Assembly (NCBI RefSeq): GCF_013376105.1
Contig: NZ_JAAMFM010000004.1
Span: 124,001-188,000 of the forward strand
DNA: 64,000 nucleotides
From: Arthrobacter wenxiniae
GTDB lineage: Bacteria; Actinomycetota; Actinomycetes; Actinomycetales; Micrococcaceae
Direction: 5' to 3'
The translations under genes were made by a program, and so were the position numbers. The notes beneath the pieces are model-generated. The model was not told the DNA's origin. It saw nothing but the letters and a program-made list of their open reading frames with translations, and searched no databases. Numbering within the stretch: position 1 is the stretch's first letter; each line of letters opens with the position of its first letter. This document shows positions 47,052 to 54,810 of this stretch, piece by piece.

Positions 47052-47702
47052 ATGGCCTCATCCACACCCACCGTCGCGACGCGATGGGAACCCCTGCCCC
47101 TGCGAGTCGTGGCGGAGCTGCTCGGGCCGTCATCGGCGCGTTGGTGGTTGTCCGGAGGGGTGGCGCTCGACCACTGGCTCGGCACTGACACTCGCGGGCA
47201 CGACAATATCGATGTCAGCACGACGATCGCCGACCTGCGTCAAGTGGTGCAGGACTTGCCGGCGCCGTTTAGCGCGTGGGCTCCGTCGGGCGACGGCGTT
47301 CTCCGTTGGGCAGAGGCTGATATGGATGCCGATCTGCAGCCAATCCGTATCCATGATGACGCAACGGGCGCATGGGTACTACAGGTCAACATCGAGGACG
47401 GCACGGATAGCGCCTGGGTTTATCGACGAGATCCCCGACTGCAGCTGCCGTGGGATCGTGCAGTGATCGACGTCGACGGCATTCCGACCGGAGCTCCCGA
47501 GGTGCAGCTGGTCTGGAAGGCGCTGCGTCCCCGTCTGGAGGACGACGCCGACAAGGATGCGGTTCTACCGGAGCTCTCCAACGAAGCCCGCGCCTGGTGG
47601 GAGCACGCGATTCTGACGATCCACCCGCACTCGTCATGGTCGATCCATGTGCGTAGCCCGTTCGCTCCGGGCAAGGCCAGCTGGAACAGGACGAAACGCT
47701 AG
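47052..47702 (+). CDS. Nucleotidyltransferase-fold protein, aminoglycoside-2''-adenylyltransferase-like
   Basis: This 216-residue cytosolic protein has the stretch WWLSGGVALDHWLGTDTRGH followed by DNIDVSTTIADLRQVVQDLP. It is the pattern of the LinA/ANT(2'')-like nucleotidyltransferase fold (GG..D...G...R.H.DID). Family members are often annotated only as hypothetical; some inactivate lincosamides or aminoglycosides by adenylylation. The second acidic residue of the usual DxD reads as NID, close to canonical. A later PEVQLVWKALRPRLEDDADK segment is also typical. Substrate unknown, and resistance should not be assumed. Confidence 0.75.
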   Translation: MASSTPTVATRWEPLPLRVVAELLGPSSARWWLSGGVALDHWLGTDTRGHDNIDVSTTIADLRQVVQDLPAPFSAWAPSGDGVLRWAEADMDADLQPIRIHDDATGAWVLQVNIEDGTDSAWVYRRDPRLQLPWDRAVIDVDGIPTGAPEVQLVWKALRPRLEDDADKDAVLPELSNEARAWWEHAILTIHPHSSWSIHVRSPFAPGKASWNRTKR

Positions 47703-47834
47703 CGCTCCGCTTGGGCCCGCCGGCGATAGGTCCACTGGCTACGCCGGGTCCCACCGTCCCCACCGACCTCTTCAGTCACGCCGATGCAGCGTGCGCGGCC
47801 CGTCCGATTTTGAGACGCCCGCAGACGCTGATGA

Positions 47835-48740
47835 CTACGACTTGTATTCATCCGCCGCAACCGCATCAAGCACCAGCGAGCGGAACCATCGCTGCGCCTG
47901 CGAGAGGCTGGCCTCGCGCCGCGTGTACAACTCCACTGGTGTGCTCTGCCCGGGCCAGGGCAGCTCGGCGATGCGAAGGCGGGGAAACCAGCCGCAGAAC
48001 ACCCCCGCTACATGCCGGGGCAGCAGGACGACCAGATCCGTCGCCTCGAGCACGGCGGGCACGGTGCCGTATTCCTCCATGGTCAGCACGACCTGGGACA
48101 TCAAGTCGTGTTCGGTCAGCGCCTGCAAAGGATAGACGTGCCCGCCACGGGCGGAGACCCGCACAAAGCGCCTCCCCTCGAACATGTCAGGCCCGGTCGC
48201 GGGCAGTGGATGCGACCCGGACGACAGAGCCACGTATTCGACCGAACGCACGTGCGTCCTCCACAGCCGCGGTGTGGCGATCCGCGACACGGTCAACGCC
48301 AGATCGATGGTGCCGCGGATCAGCCCGCTCTCGACCTCGTCCGAATCGAGCCGTTCCACCTGTATTCGCGGATCGGCGCCGACCCGGCCGAGGGCGGTCA
48401 TGATCGGTGGGAGGAACGTCTGCTCGCCGATCGAGGTGAGTCCGACGACGAGTTCGCCGCTGAATCCGGTCGGTTCGAACACGTCCGATCCCATGACGGT
48501 CGCGTCTATTTGTGCCAAGGCGTTGTGTAGGGGCCCAAACAGTTGCGTCGCCTTCGCGGTCGGCACCATGTCGTTCCCCTCGCGACGGAACAGCTCGTCG
48601 CCGAACCGCTCCCTGAGCCGCTTCAGGGAATAACTGACCGTGGGCTGTGTCACGTGCAGTCGCCTGGCGGCGCCCGTGACACTGCGCAGCTCGTAGAGCG
48701 TGACGAATGTCCGGAGCAGGTTGAGGTCTGTGAACGTCAT
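47835..48740 (-). CDS. LysR-family regulator of the protocatechuate 4,5-cleavage operon
   Basis: This 301-residue regulator has the HTH LRTFVTLYELRSVTGAARRL, HVTQPTVSYSLKRLRERFGD, ELFRREGNDMVPT. The ligand-binding domain shows GELVVGLTSIGEQTFLPPIM and later LPRHVAGVFCGWFPRLRI. It belongs to the NodD/PcaQ-like side of the family. It is divergent from ligJ with 145 bp between start codons, the classic arrangement for an activator responding to a pathway intermediate. The effector is not readable from sequence; protocatechuate, gallate or their ring-cleavage products are the candidates. Confidence 0.92.
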   Translation of the reverse strand: MTFTDLNLLRTFVTLYELRSVTGAARRLHVTQPTVSYSLKRLRERFGDELFRREGNDMVPTAKATQLFGPLHNALAQIDATVMGSDVFEPTGFSGELVVGLTSIGEQTFLPPIMTALGRVGADPRIQVERLDSDEVESGLIRGTIDLALTVSRIATPRLWRTHVRSVEYVALSSGSHPLPATGPDMFEGRRFVRVSARGGHVYPLQALTEHDLMSQVVLTMEEYGTVPAVLEATDLVVLLPRHVAGVFCGWFPRLRIAELPWPGQSTPVELYTRREASLSQAQRWFRSLVLDAVAADEYKS

Positions 48741-48743
48741 GAC

Positions 48744-48780
48744 ATAGATCCTATCGATGGCTCTGTCTTTGCATATCTAT
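48744..48780. promoter_or_regulatory. Candidate LysR binding region upstream of ligJ
   Basis: The AT-rich spacer carries ATAGAT at 48744-48749 and its inverse ATCTAT at 48775-48780, 25 bp apart. ATAGATCCTATCGAT within it also fits the LysR-type T-N11-A pattern. The first element lies just upstream of the regulator start codon, so autorepression and activation of ligJ from one site are plausible. Confidence 0.4.
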
Positions 48781-48885
48781 TGGACCACAGTGGCGAACAC
48801 GCCTAAAGTCAGTTTGGGGCAGCACTGAACCAACGAAGTGCAGCTGCTCTCACACCGCTTACACTCAGTGACAAGGACGACACGC

Positions 48886-49914
48886 GTGATTATCGACATC
48901 CACGGCCACTACACCACAGCTCCAACACAGCTCGGAGCCTGGCGTGACCTGCAGATCGCATTCACTGAAGGACGCGCGGACGCTCCTGACCCTTCGACCC
49001 TGCGCATCGGCGATGACGACATCCGTGAGACCATCGAGGCCAACCAGCTCAAGCTCATGAACGAGCGCGGCAGCGACGTCACCGTATTCAGCCCTCGTGC
49101 CTCGTTCATGGCGCACCACATCGGAGACCTCGCTGTGAGCGAGACCTGGGCCCGGATCTGCAACGACCTGTGCGCCCGCGTCAGCGAGCTCTACCCCGAA
49201 CGCTTCCTCATGGGGGCGATGCTCCCCCAGTCCCCCGGTACGGATCCCGCGACGAGCGTCGCCGAGCTTACTCGTGCCGTCGAGGAACTCGGCGCCGTCA
49301 CCGTGAACCTCAACCCCGACCCGTCCGGCGGCAACTGGACGTCCCCGCCGCTGACCGATCGCTCGTGGTACCCGATCTACGAGAAGCTCGTCGAATACGA
49401 GATCCCGGCGATGGTGCACGTCAGCACGTCGTGCAACCCGGCCTTCCACACGACCGGAGCGCACTACCTCAACGCCGACACCACCGCGTTCATGCAGTTG
49501 CTCCAGGGCGATCTGTTCCGAGACTTCCCCGAGTTGAAGCTCGTAATCCCCCACGGCGGCGGCGCCGTTCCCTACCACTGGGGGCGCTTCCGTGGTCTCG
49601 CAATGGCGCTGGGCAAGCCCGTAATCGAGGAGCACCTGCTGAACAACGTGTTCTTCGACACCTGCGTGTACCACCAGCCGGGCATCGACCTGCTCACCAA
49701 GGTCGTCCCGACCGAGAACATCCTCTTCGCGAGCGAGATGATCGGCGCCGTGCGCGACGTCGACCCGCGCAGCGGACACTACTTCGACGACACCAAGCGG
49801 TACGTCGACGCCACCACGAACCTGAACGACGCGCAGCGCGCGCAGGTGTTCGAAGCCAACGCCCGCCGTGTCTACCCAAGGCTTGACCGCGCCCTTACTG
49901 CGCGCGGACTCTGA
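48886..49914 (+). CDS. ligJ: 4-oxalomesaconate hydratase
   Basis: This 342-residue cytosolic amidohydrolase-superfamily enzyme adds water to 4-oxalomesaconate to give 4-carboxy-4-hydroxy-2-oxoadipate. The sequence follows LigJ closely: IIDIHGHYTTAP with the metal-binding HxH, TVFSPRASFMAHHIGD, NLNPDPSGGNWTSPPLTDRS, MVHVSTSCN, FHTTGAHYLNADTTAFMQ, LVIPHGGGAVPYHWGRFRGL and VFFDTCVYHQPGIDLL. The GTG at 48886 with AAGGACGACACGC before it matches the family start; the ATG at 48838 lacks one. It is the first gene of the operon, 12 bp before ligK. Confidence 0.95.
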   Translation: MIIDIHGHYTTAPTQLGAWRDLQIAFTEGRADAPDPSTLRIGDDDIRETIEANQLKLMNERGSDVTVFSPRASFMAHHIGDLAVSETWARICNDLCARVSELYPERFLMGAMLPQSPGTDPATSVAELTRAVEELGAVTVNLNPDPSGGNWTSPPLTDRSWYPIYEKLVEYEIPAMVHVSTSCNPAFHTTGAHYLNADTTAFMQLLQGDLFRDFPELKLVIPHGGGAVPYHWGRFRGLAMALGKPVIEEHLLNNVFFDTCVYHQPGIDLLTKVVPTENILFASEMIGAVRDVDPRSGHYFDDTKRYVDATTNLNDAQRAQVFEANARRVYPRLDRALTARGL

Positions 49915-49926
49915 GAGGACCATCAA

Positions 49927-50619
49927 ATGCGACTGAACACCCTCGGCATCGTGCGCACCAACATCGAACGTCCGGATCCCACGGACGTCAAACGGCTTTC
50001 GCAGTTCGGCGTCGCCACTATCCACGAGGCGATGGGGCGGGTCGGGCTCCTGCGCCCCTACATCAGGCCGGCCTACACCGGCGCCAAGCTCTGTGGTCCG
50101 GCAGTGACCGTGCTGCTACAGCCTGGTGACAACTGGATGTTCCACGTCGCCGCCGAGCAGGTGCAGGAAGGCGATGTGATCGTCGCCGGCTGCACCACCG
50201 AAAGCGAGGACGGCTTCTTCGGTGAGCTGCTTGCCACCTCGCTGACCGCCCGCGGCTGCAAGGGCCTGGTGATCGACGGTGGTGTCCGCGACGTCGCCGA
50301 TCTGGAGAATATGGATTTCCCGGTGTTCTCCCGCGCTGTCAACGCCAAGGGCACGGTCAAGGCCACCCTCGGATCGGTGAACGTCCCCGTAGTGGTCGCG
50401 AACGCCGTGGTGAACCCTGGCGACGTGGTCGTGGCCGACGTCGACGGCGTCGTGGTTGTCCCGCGCGAGCTTGTCGGAGCGGTGGCAGACGCCAGCCAGA
50501 AGCGCGAGGATAACGAGGAAGCCAAACGCGTGAAGTTCCGTGAGGGCGTCTTGGGCCTGGATATCTACGGCATGCGAGGGCCGCTCGCCGCCGCCGGCCT
50601 CGAGTACGTGGAGAAGTGA
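49927..50619 (+). CDS. ligK: 4-carboxy-4-hydroxy-2-oxoadipate aldolase (RraA-like)
   Basis: This 230-residue cytosolic class II aldolase of the RraA/HMG-aldolase fold cleaves 4-carboxy-4-hydroxy-2-oxoadipate to pyruvate and oxaloacetate, and usually also decarboxylates oxaloacetate. It shows GVATIHEAMGRVGLLRPYIR, LLQPGDNWMFHVAAEQVQEG, the metal/substrate loop GFFGELLATSLTARGCKGLV and DGGVRDVADLENMDFPVF with the catalytic Arg-Asp. GAGGACCATCAA precedes the ATG. It lies between ligJ and ligI and completes the lower pathway. Confidence 0.95.
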   Translation: MRLNTLGIVRTNIERPDPTDVKRLSQFGVATIHEAMGRVGLLRPYIRPAYTGAKLCGPAVTVLLQPGDNWMFHVAAEQVQEGDVIVAGCTTESEDGFFGELLATSLTARGCKGLVIDGGVRDVADLENMDFPVFSRAVNAKGTVKATLGSVNVPVVVANAVVNPGDVVVADVDGVVVVPRELVGAVADASQKREDNEEAKRVKFREGVLGLDIYGMRGPLAAAGLEYVEK

Positions 50620-50621
50620 CC

Positions 50622-51557
50622 ATGGCGCACGGAGACACCACGGGAGGCTTCGAGAAGTCCGCCGGCTGGCTCGACTGGTACGACGGCCCCACCAAGCCCA
50701 CGTTCCGCCTGCCGGCCGGCGCGGTCGACGCGCACTGCCACGTGTTCGGGCCCGGGGAGCGGTTCCCTTACGCCCCCGAGCGGAAGTACACCCCGTGCGA
50801 TGCCTCGGCGGAGCAGCTCTTCGCGCTGCGCGACCACCTCGGCTTCGACCGCAACGTGATCGTCCAGGCGACCTGCCACGGCGCCGACAACCGGGCACTG
50901 GTCGATGCGCTGCAGCGCAGCGGCGGCCGCGCCCGCGGCGTCGCCACGGTCCGCCGCGACGTGACCGAGGAGCAGCTGGCCGGGCTGGACGCGGCCGGCG
51001 TCCGCGGGGTCCGGTTCAACTTCGTCAAGCGCCTCGTCGACCGGGTGCCCACCGACTCGCTCGAGGAGATCGTCGGGAAGATCGCGCCGCTCGGCTGGCA
51101 CGTGGTCATCTACTTCGAGGCCGAGGACCTGCCGGAGCTCTACGACTTCTTCTCCGCGATCCCGACCGACGTCGTCGTCGACCATATGGGCCGACCCGAC
51201 GTGTCCAAGGACCCGGACGGCCCTGAGTTCGCACTGTTCCTGCGCTTCATGCGCGAGAACACCAATGTGTGGACCAAGGTCTCCTGCCCAGAGCGCCTGT
51301 CCGTCACCGGCCCGCACGCTCTCGACGGCCAACAGCACGCCTACACCGACGTGGTGCCGTTCGCCCGACGCGTGGTCGAGGAGTTCCCCGACCGCGTGCT
51401 GTGGGGAACCGATTGGCCCCACCCCAACCTCAAGGACCACATGCCCGACGACGGGCTGCTGGTCGACTACATCCCACGGATCGCGACGACGCCCGAGCTC
51501 CAGCAGAAGCTGCTCGTGGACAACCCGCGCCGCCTCTACTGGCAAGAAGGAGCATGA
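50622..51557 (+). CDS. ligI: 2-pyrone-4,6-dicarboxylate hydrolase
   Basis: This 311-residue cytosolic amidohydrolase-superfamily lactonase opens 2-pyrone-4,6-dicarboxylate to 4-oxalomesaconate. The HxH motif is in AVDAHCHVFGPGERFPYAPE, with RGVRFNFVKRLVD, VVDHMGRPDV, VWTKVSCPERLS and the metal-binding Asp in VLWGTDWPHPNLKDH. These are LigI features. I choose the ATG at 50622 behind GGAGAAGTGACC; a GTG at 50616 overlaps the ligK stop and is less likely. The following dioxygenase gene starts one base after the stop codon. Confidence 0.94.
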   Translation: MAHGDTTGGFEKSAGWLDWYDGPTKPTFRLPAGAVDAHCHVFGPGERFPYAPERKYTPCDASAEQLFALRDHLGFDRNVIVQATCHGADNRALVDALQRSGGRARGVATVRRDVTEEQLAGLDAAGVRGVRFNFVKRLVDRVPTDSLEEIVGKIAPLGWHVVIYFEAEDLPELYDFFSAIPTDVVVDHMGRPDVSKDPDGPEFALFLRFMRENTNVWTKVSCPERLSVTGPHALDGQQHAYTDVVPFARRVVEEFPDRVLWGTDWPHPNLKDHMPDDGLLVDYIPRIATTPELQQKLLVDNPRRLYWQEGA

Positions 51558-51558
51558 C

Positions 51559-52860
51559 ATGGCACTCGACAAGCCGTACAAGGACGTTCCCGGCACGATC
51601 ATCTTCGACGCGGAGATGGCCCGCAAGGGATACCACCTCAACCAGTTCTCGATGTCGCTGATGAAGCCCGAGAACCGCAGGCGATACCTGGCCGACCGCG
51701 AGGCGTACCTCGATGAGTGGCCCCTTTCACCCAAGCAGCGCCAGGCTGTGCTGGACATGGACCTCAACGCCATGATGGCCGAGGGTGGCAACATCTACTT
51801 CCTGAGCAAGATCGGCGCCACGCACGGCCTGAGCTTCCAGCAGATGGCCGGCTCCATGACTGGCATGTCCGAGGCCGCCTACCGCGACATGATGATCGGC
51901 GGCGGACGCCGCCCCGAGGGCAACCGCCTCAAGGACCTCGACGGCTGGGTCCCGCCGGGGCCGCGCGAGAAGTCCGCGACCATGCGCGGGAACGCCCCGG
52001 CGAAGTACACGTCGGCGCTGTTCACCTCGCATGTCCCGGCCATCGGTGCCGCGATGGACCTCGGCAAAACCGAGGAGCCGTACTGGAAGAAGGTGTTCTG
52101 CGGGTACGAGTGGACCCGAAAGTGGGCCAGGGAGAATACGCCCGACGTCGTCATCCTCGTCTACAACGACCACGCCACGGCCTTCGACGCCTCGATCATC
52201 CCCACCTTCGTGCTCGGCACCGGGGCAGAGTACCCGGTCGCGGACGAGGGCTACGGCCCCCGCCCTGTGCCCGACGTGAAGGGCTACCCGGAGTTCGCCG
52301 CGCACATCGCGCAGTCGGTCATCCAGGATGACTTCGACCTCACCCTGGTCAACGAGATGGTCGTGGACCACGGGCTCACCGTGCCGCTCTCGCTCGTCTT
52401 CGGCGACGTCGAGGAATGGCCATGCAGGGTCATCCCGCTGGCCGTCAACGTGGTGCAGTACCCGGTGCCTTCCGGCCGCCGCTGCTACGAGCTCGGCAGG
52501 GCCCTTCGCCGCGCCCTCGACAAGTGGGACGGCCCGGAGCTCAACGTGCAGATCTGGGGCACCGGCGGCATGAGCCACCAGCTCCAGGGTCCGCGCGCCG
52601 GCCTCATCAATGAGGAGTGGGACAACGCGTTCCTCGACCACCTCATCGCCGACCCGCTTGGCCTGACCGAGTGGGATCACATGGAGTACGTCGATGAGGC
52701 GGGCTCCGAGGGCATCGAGCTCGTCGACTGGCTGATCGCGCGCGGCGCGATGGACGACCAGTTCGGCGGCGAGGCGCCTTCTGTTGACCACCGGTTCTAC
52801 CACGTGCCCGCGTCGAACACCGCCGTCGGCCACCTTGTTCTCACGAACCCGACCGACTGA
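51559..52860 (+). CDS. ligAB: Fused protocatechuate/gallate 4,5-dioxygenase (LigA-LigB order)
   Basis: This 433-residue extradiol dioxygenase combines both subunits of the LigAB type. Residues about 18-115 are the small alpha domain (KGYHLNQFSMSLMKPENRRR, GGNIYFLSKIGATHGLSFQQ, MAGSMTGMSEAAYRDMMIGG). Residues about 130-430 are the catalytic beta domain, with iron ligands His in SALFTSHVPAIG, His in VYNDHATAFDAS and Glu in LINEEWDNAF, and the catalytic His in EMVVDHGLTVPL. It opens the ring of protocatechuate, and possibly gallate, at the 4,5 bond. In gallate dioxygenases of the DesB/GalA type I recall the catalytic domain first, so the order here is reversed. The start at 51559 follows AAGAAGGAGCATGAC. 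Confidence 0.93.
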   Translation: MALDKPYKDVPGTIIFDAEMARKGYHLNQFSMSLMKPENRRRYLADREAYLDEWPLSPKQRQAVLDMDLNAMMAEGGNIYFLSKIGATHGLSFQQMAGSMTGMSEAAYRDMMIGGGRRPEGNRLKDLDGWVPPGPREKSATMRGNAPAKYTSALFTSHVPAIGAAMDLGKTEEPYWKKVFCGYEWTRKWARENTPDVVILVYNDHATAFDASIIPTFVLGTGAEYPVADEGYGPRPVPDVKGYPEFAAHIAQSVIQDDFDLTLVNEMVVDHGLTVPLSLVFGDVEEWPCRVIPLAVNVVQYPVPSGRRCYELGRALRRALDKWDGPELNVQIWGTGGMSHQLQGPRAGLINEEWDNAFLDHLIADPLGLTEWDHMEYVDEAGSEGIELVDWLIARGAMDDQFGGEAPSVDHRFYHVPASNTAVGHLVLTNPTD

Positions 52861-52885
52861 CCGCATCCGCAACAAAGGAGCCCCC

Positions 52886-53839
52886 ATGACTGACAAGATC
52901 CGTGTGGCCGTCGTCGGCGCCGCAGGCGCCTTCGGCATGAAACATCTCGACGGCCTGATCAACATCCCCGAGGCCGAGGTGACCGTCGTCAGCGGCACGC
53001 GGCTCGAACCGACCCAGGCAGTCGCGGCGAAGTACGGCGTAGCCAACGCCGTCGTCGGGCTCGACGCCGTGCTCGAGCGCGACGACGTCGATGCCGTCAT
53101 CCTCGCCACGCCCACGGGTCTGCACGCCTCGCAGACGCAGGAGGTCCTCAAGGCCGGCAAGCACGTGCAGGTCGAGATCCCGCTCGCCGACTCGCTCGCC
53201 GACGCCAAGGCGGCGCTCGCCGCGGCCGAGGCGTCCGACCGCGTCGCCATGGTGGGCCACACGCGGCGGTTCAACCCCTCGCACCAGCTCGTGCACAACC
53301 GGATCGCCGAGGGCTCGTTCAACGTGCAGCAGATGGACGTGCAGACGTACTTCTTCCGCCGCACGAACACGAATGCCAAGGGCGAGCCGCGCTCCTGGAC
53401 CGACCACCTGCTGTGGCACCACGCCGCGCACACTGTCGACCTGTTCGCCTACCAGGCGGGCAGGATCGTGCAGGCGAACGCGATCCAGGGCCCCGTCAAC
53501 CCGGAGCTGGGCATCGCGATGGACATGTCGATCCAGCTCAAGAGCGAGTCCGGGGCGATCTGCACCCTGTCCCTCTCGTTCAACAACAACGGCCCGTTCG
53601 GCACGTTCTTCCGCTACATCGGAGACACCGAGACGTACATCGCGCGCTACGACGACCTCTTCAACGGCCGCGAGGAGCCGATTGACGTCTCGAAGGTGGC
53701 GGTGAGCATGAACGGCATCGAGCTGCAGGACCGCGAGTTCGTCAGCGCGATCCGCGAGGGGCGCGAGCCGAACTCGTCGATCCGCCAGGTCATCGACTGC
53801 TACCGCGTGCTCGGCGCGCTTGAGAAGCAGCTGGCGTGA
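52886..53839 (+). CDS. ligC: 4-carboxy-2-hydroxymuconate-6-semialdehyde dehydrogenase
   Basis: This 317-residue Gfo/Idh/MocA-fold enzyme oxidises the ring-cleavage product (as its hemiacetal) to 2-pyrone-4,6-dicarboxylate with NAD(P)+. It starts IRVAVVGAAGAFGMKHLDGL, has VEIPLADSLADAKAALAAAE, the family TDHLLWHHAAHTVDLFAYQA, and ends near 317 residues like LigC. AAAGGAGCCCCC precedes the ATG at 52886. It is 25 bp behind the dioxygenase gene, and its stop overlaps the next start (GTGA). Confidence 0.92.
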   Translation: MTDKIRVAVVGAAGAFGMKHLDGLINIPEAEVTVVSGTRLEPTQAVAAKYGVANAVVGLDAVLERDDVDAVILATPTGLHASQTQEVLKAGKHVQVEIPLADSLADAKAALAAAEASDRVAMVGHTRRFNPSHQLVHNRIAEGSFNVQQMDVQTYFFRRTNTNAKGEPRSWTDHLLWHHAAHTVDLFAYQAGRIVQANAIQGPVNPELGIAMDMSIQLKSESGAICTLSLSFNNNGPFGTFFRYIGDTETYIARYDDLFNGREEPIDVSKVAVSMNGIELQDREFVSAIREGREPNSSIRQVIDCYRVLGALEKQLA

Positions 53840-54810
53840 GGCTGCCCCCCACCGGCCTGGGCTGCATGTCGCTGAGCCACGCGTACGGCGTCCCCCCGTC
53901 GCGTGACGAGGGGGTGGCGGTGCTGCGCGCAGCACTCGATGAAGGCATCGGGATGCTCGACACGGCAACACTGTACGGCGGCGGCCGCAACGAAGAGCTT
54001 GTAGGTGCTGCGATCGCGGGGCGCCGCGACGAGGTCTTCCTGGCGAGTAAGTGCGGGATGGCGTCCGTCGACGGCGTGAAAGTCATCGATGGACGCCCCG
54101 GCACGCTGCGCGCACAGGTCGATGCTTCGCTGAGCCGCCTTGGCGTCGATTACATCGACCTGTACTACCTTCACCGGTGGGACAAGAAAGTGCCGATCGG
54201 CGACAGCGTCGGCGCGCTGGCCGAGATGGTCGCCGCGGGCAAGATCGGCGCAATCGGCCTGTCCGAGGTGTCGGTCGCGCGACTGCGCGAGGCGCAGTCA
54301 ATCACCCCTATCGCGGCCGTGCAGAACGAATACTCGCTGTGGAGTCGCAATGCCGAGCTGGGCGTGCTCGACGCCACTCGCGAGGACGGCGTGACCCTGG
54401 TTGCGTTTTCGCCGGTCGCAAGGGGTTTCCTCGCCGATGCGATCAAGGACCCAGGTAAGCTGGCCCCAAACGACATCCGCCGCAGCATGCCGCGCTTCCA
54501 GCCCGAGCACTGGGGTGCGAATGCGACGCTGCTGGCCTCTTGGCGCGAGCTGGCCGCGGAGGCCGGCTGCACCCCAGCACAGCTCGCGCTGGTCTGGCTG
54601 CTCTCCCGCGGCGATCACGTTCTGCCGATCCCGGGAACAACGAGCGTCGCGCACCTGCGTGAGAACATGGCGGCGGCCGACCTCCCTGTCGACGGCGCGC
54701 TGCTGACGCGGGCCGGCGAGCTGATTGGCACGGCCACCATCTCTGGCGCGCGCTATGCGCCAGCATCTGCTGCCGAAGTGGACGCCGAGACTTTCGAGGA
54801 TGCCGCATGA
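53836..54810 (+). CDS. Aldo/keto reductase in the lig operon
   Basis: This 324-residue cytosolic AKR, of the YajO/Tas-like group, has the tetrad in MLDTATLYGGGRNEELVG (Asp, Tyr), VFLASKCGMAS (Lys) and LYYLHRWDKKVPIGD (His). The C-terminal cofactor motif is VLPIPGTTSVAHLRENMAAA. The GTG start at 53836 overlaps the ligC stop, and its own stop overlaps the next ATG (ATGA), so it is fully embedded in the operon. No aldo/keto reductase belongs to the textbook 4,5-cleavage pathway. It may feed an upstream aldehyde or ketone, or remove a toxic semialdehyde. Confidence 0.92.
   Translation: MRLPPTGLGCMSLSHAYGVPPSRDEGVAVLRAALDEGIGMLDTATLYGGGRNEELVGAAIAGRRDEVFLASKCGMASVDGVKVIDGRPGTLRAQVDASLSRLGVDYIDLYYLHRWDKKVPIGDSVGALAEMVAAGKIGAIGLSEVSVARLREAQSITPIAAVQNEYSLWSRNAELGVLDATREDGVTLVAFSPVARGFLADAIKDPGKLAPNDIRRSMPRFQPEHWGANATLLASWRELAAEAGCTPAQLALVWLLSRGDHVLPIPGTTSVAHLRENMAAADLPVDGALLTRAGELIGTATISGARYAPASAAEVDAETFEDAA

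Noticed and set aside
46760-47221. 153-codon minus frame overlapping the nucleotidyltransferase gene start
   Set aside because: No recognisable domain and it overlaps a supported gene; a transposase origin was considered but no motif was found.
48865-50025. 386-codon minus-strand frame across ligJ
   Set aside because: Antisense shadow of a gene with clear LigJ identity.
51727-53433. 568-codon minus-strand frame across ligAB and ligC
   Set aside because: It spans two well-supported genes on the other strand and its translation matches no family.
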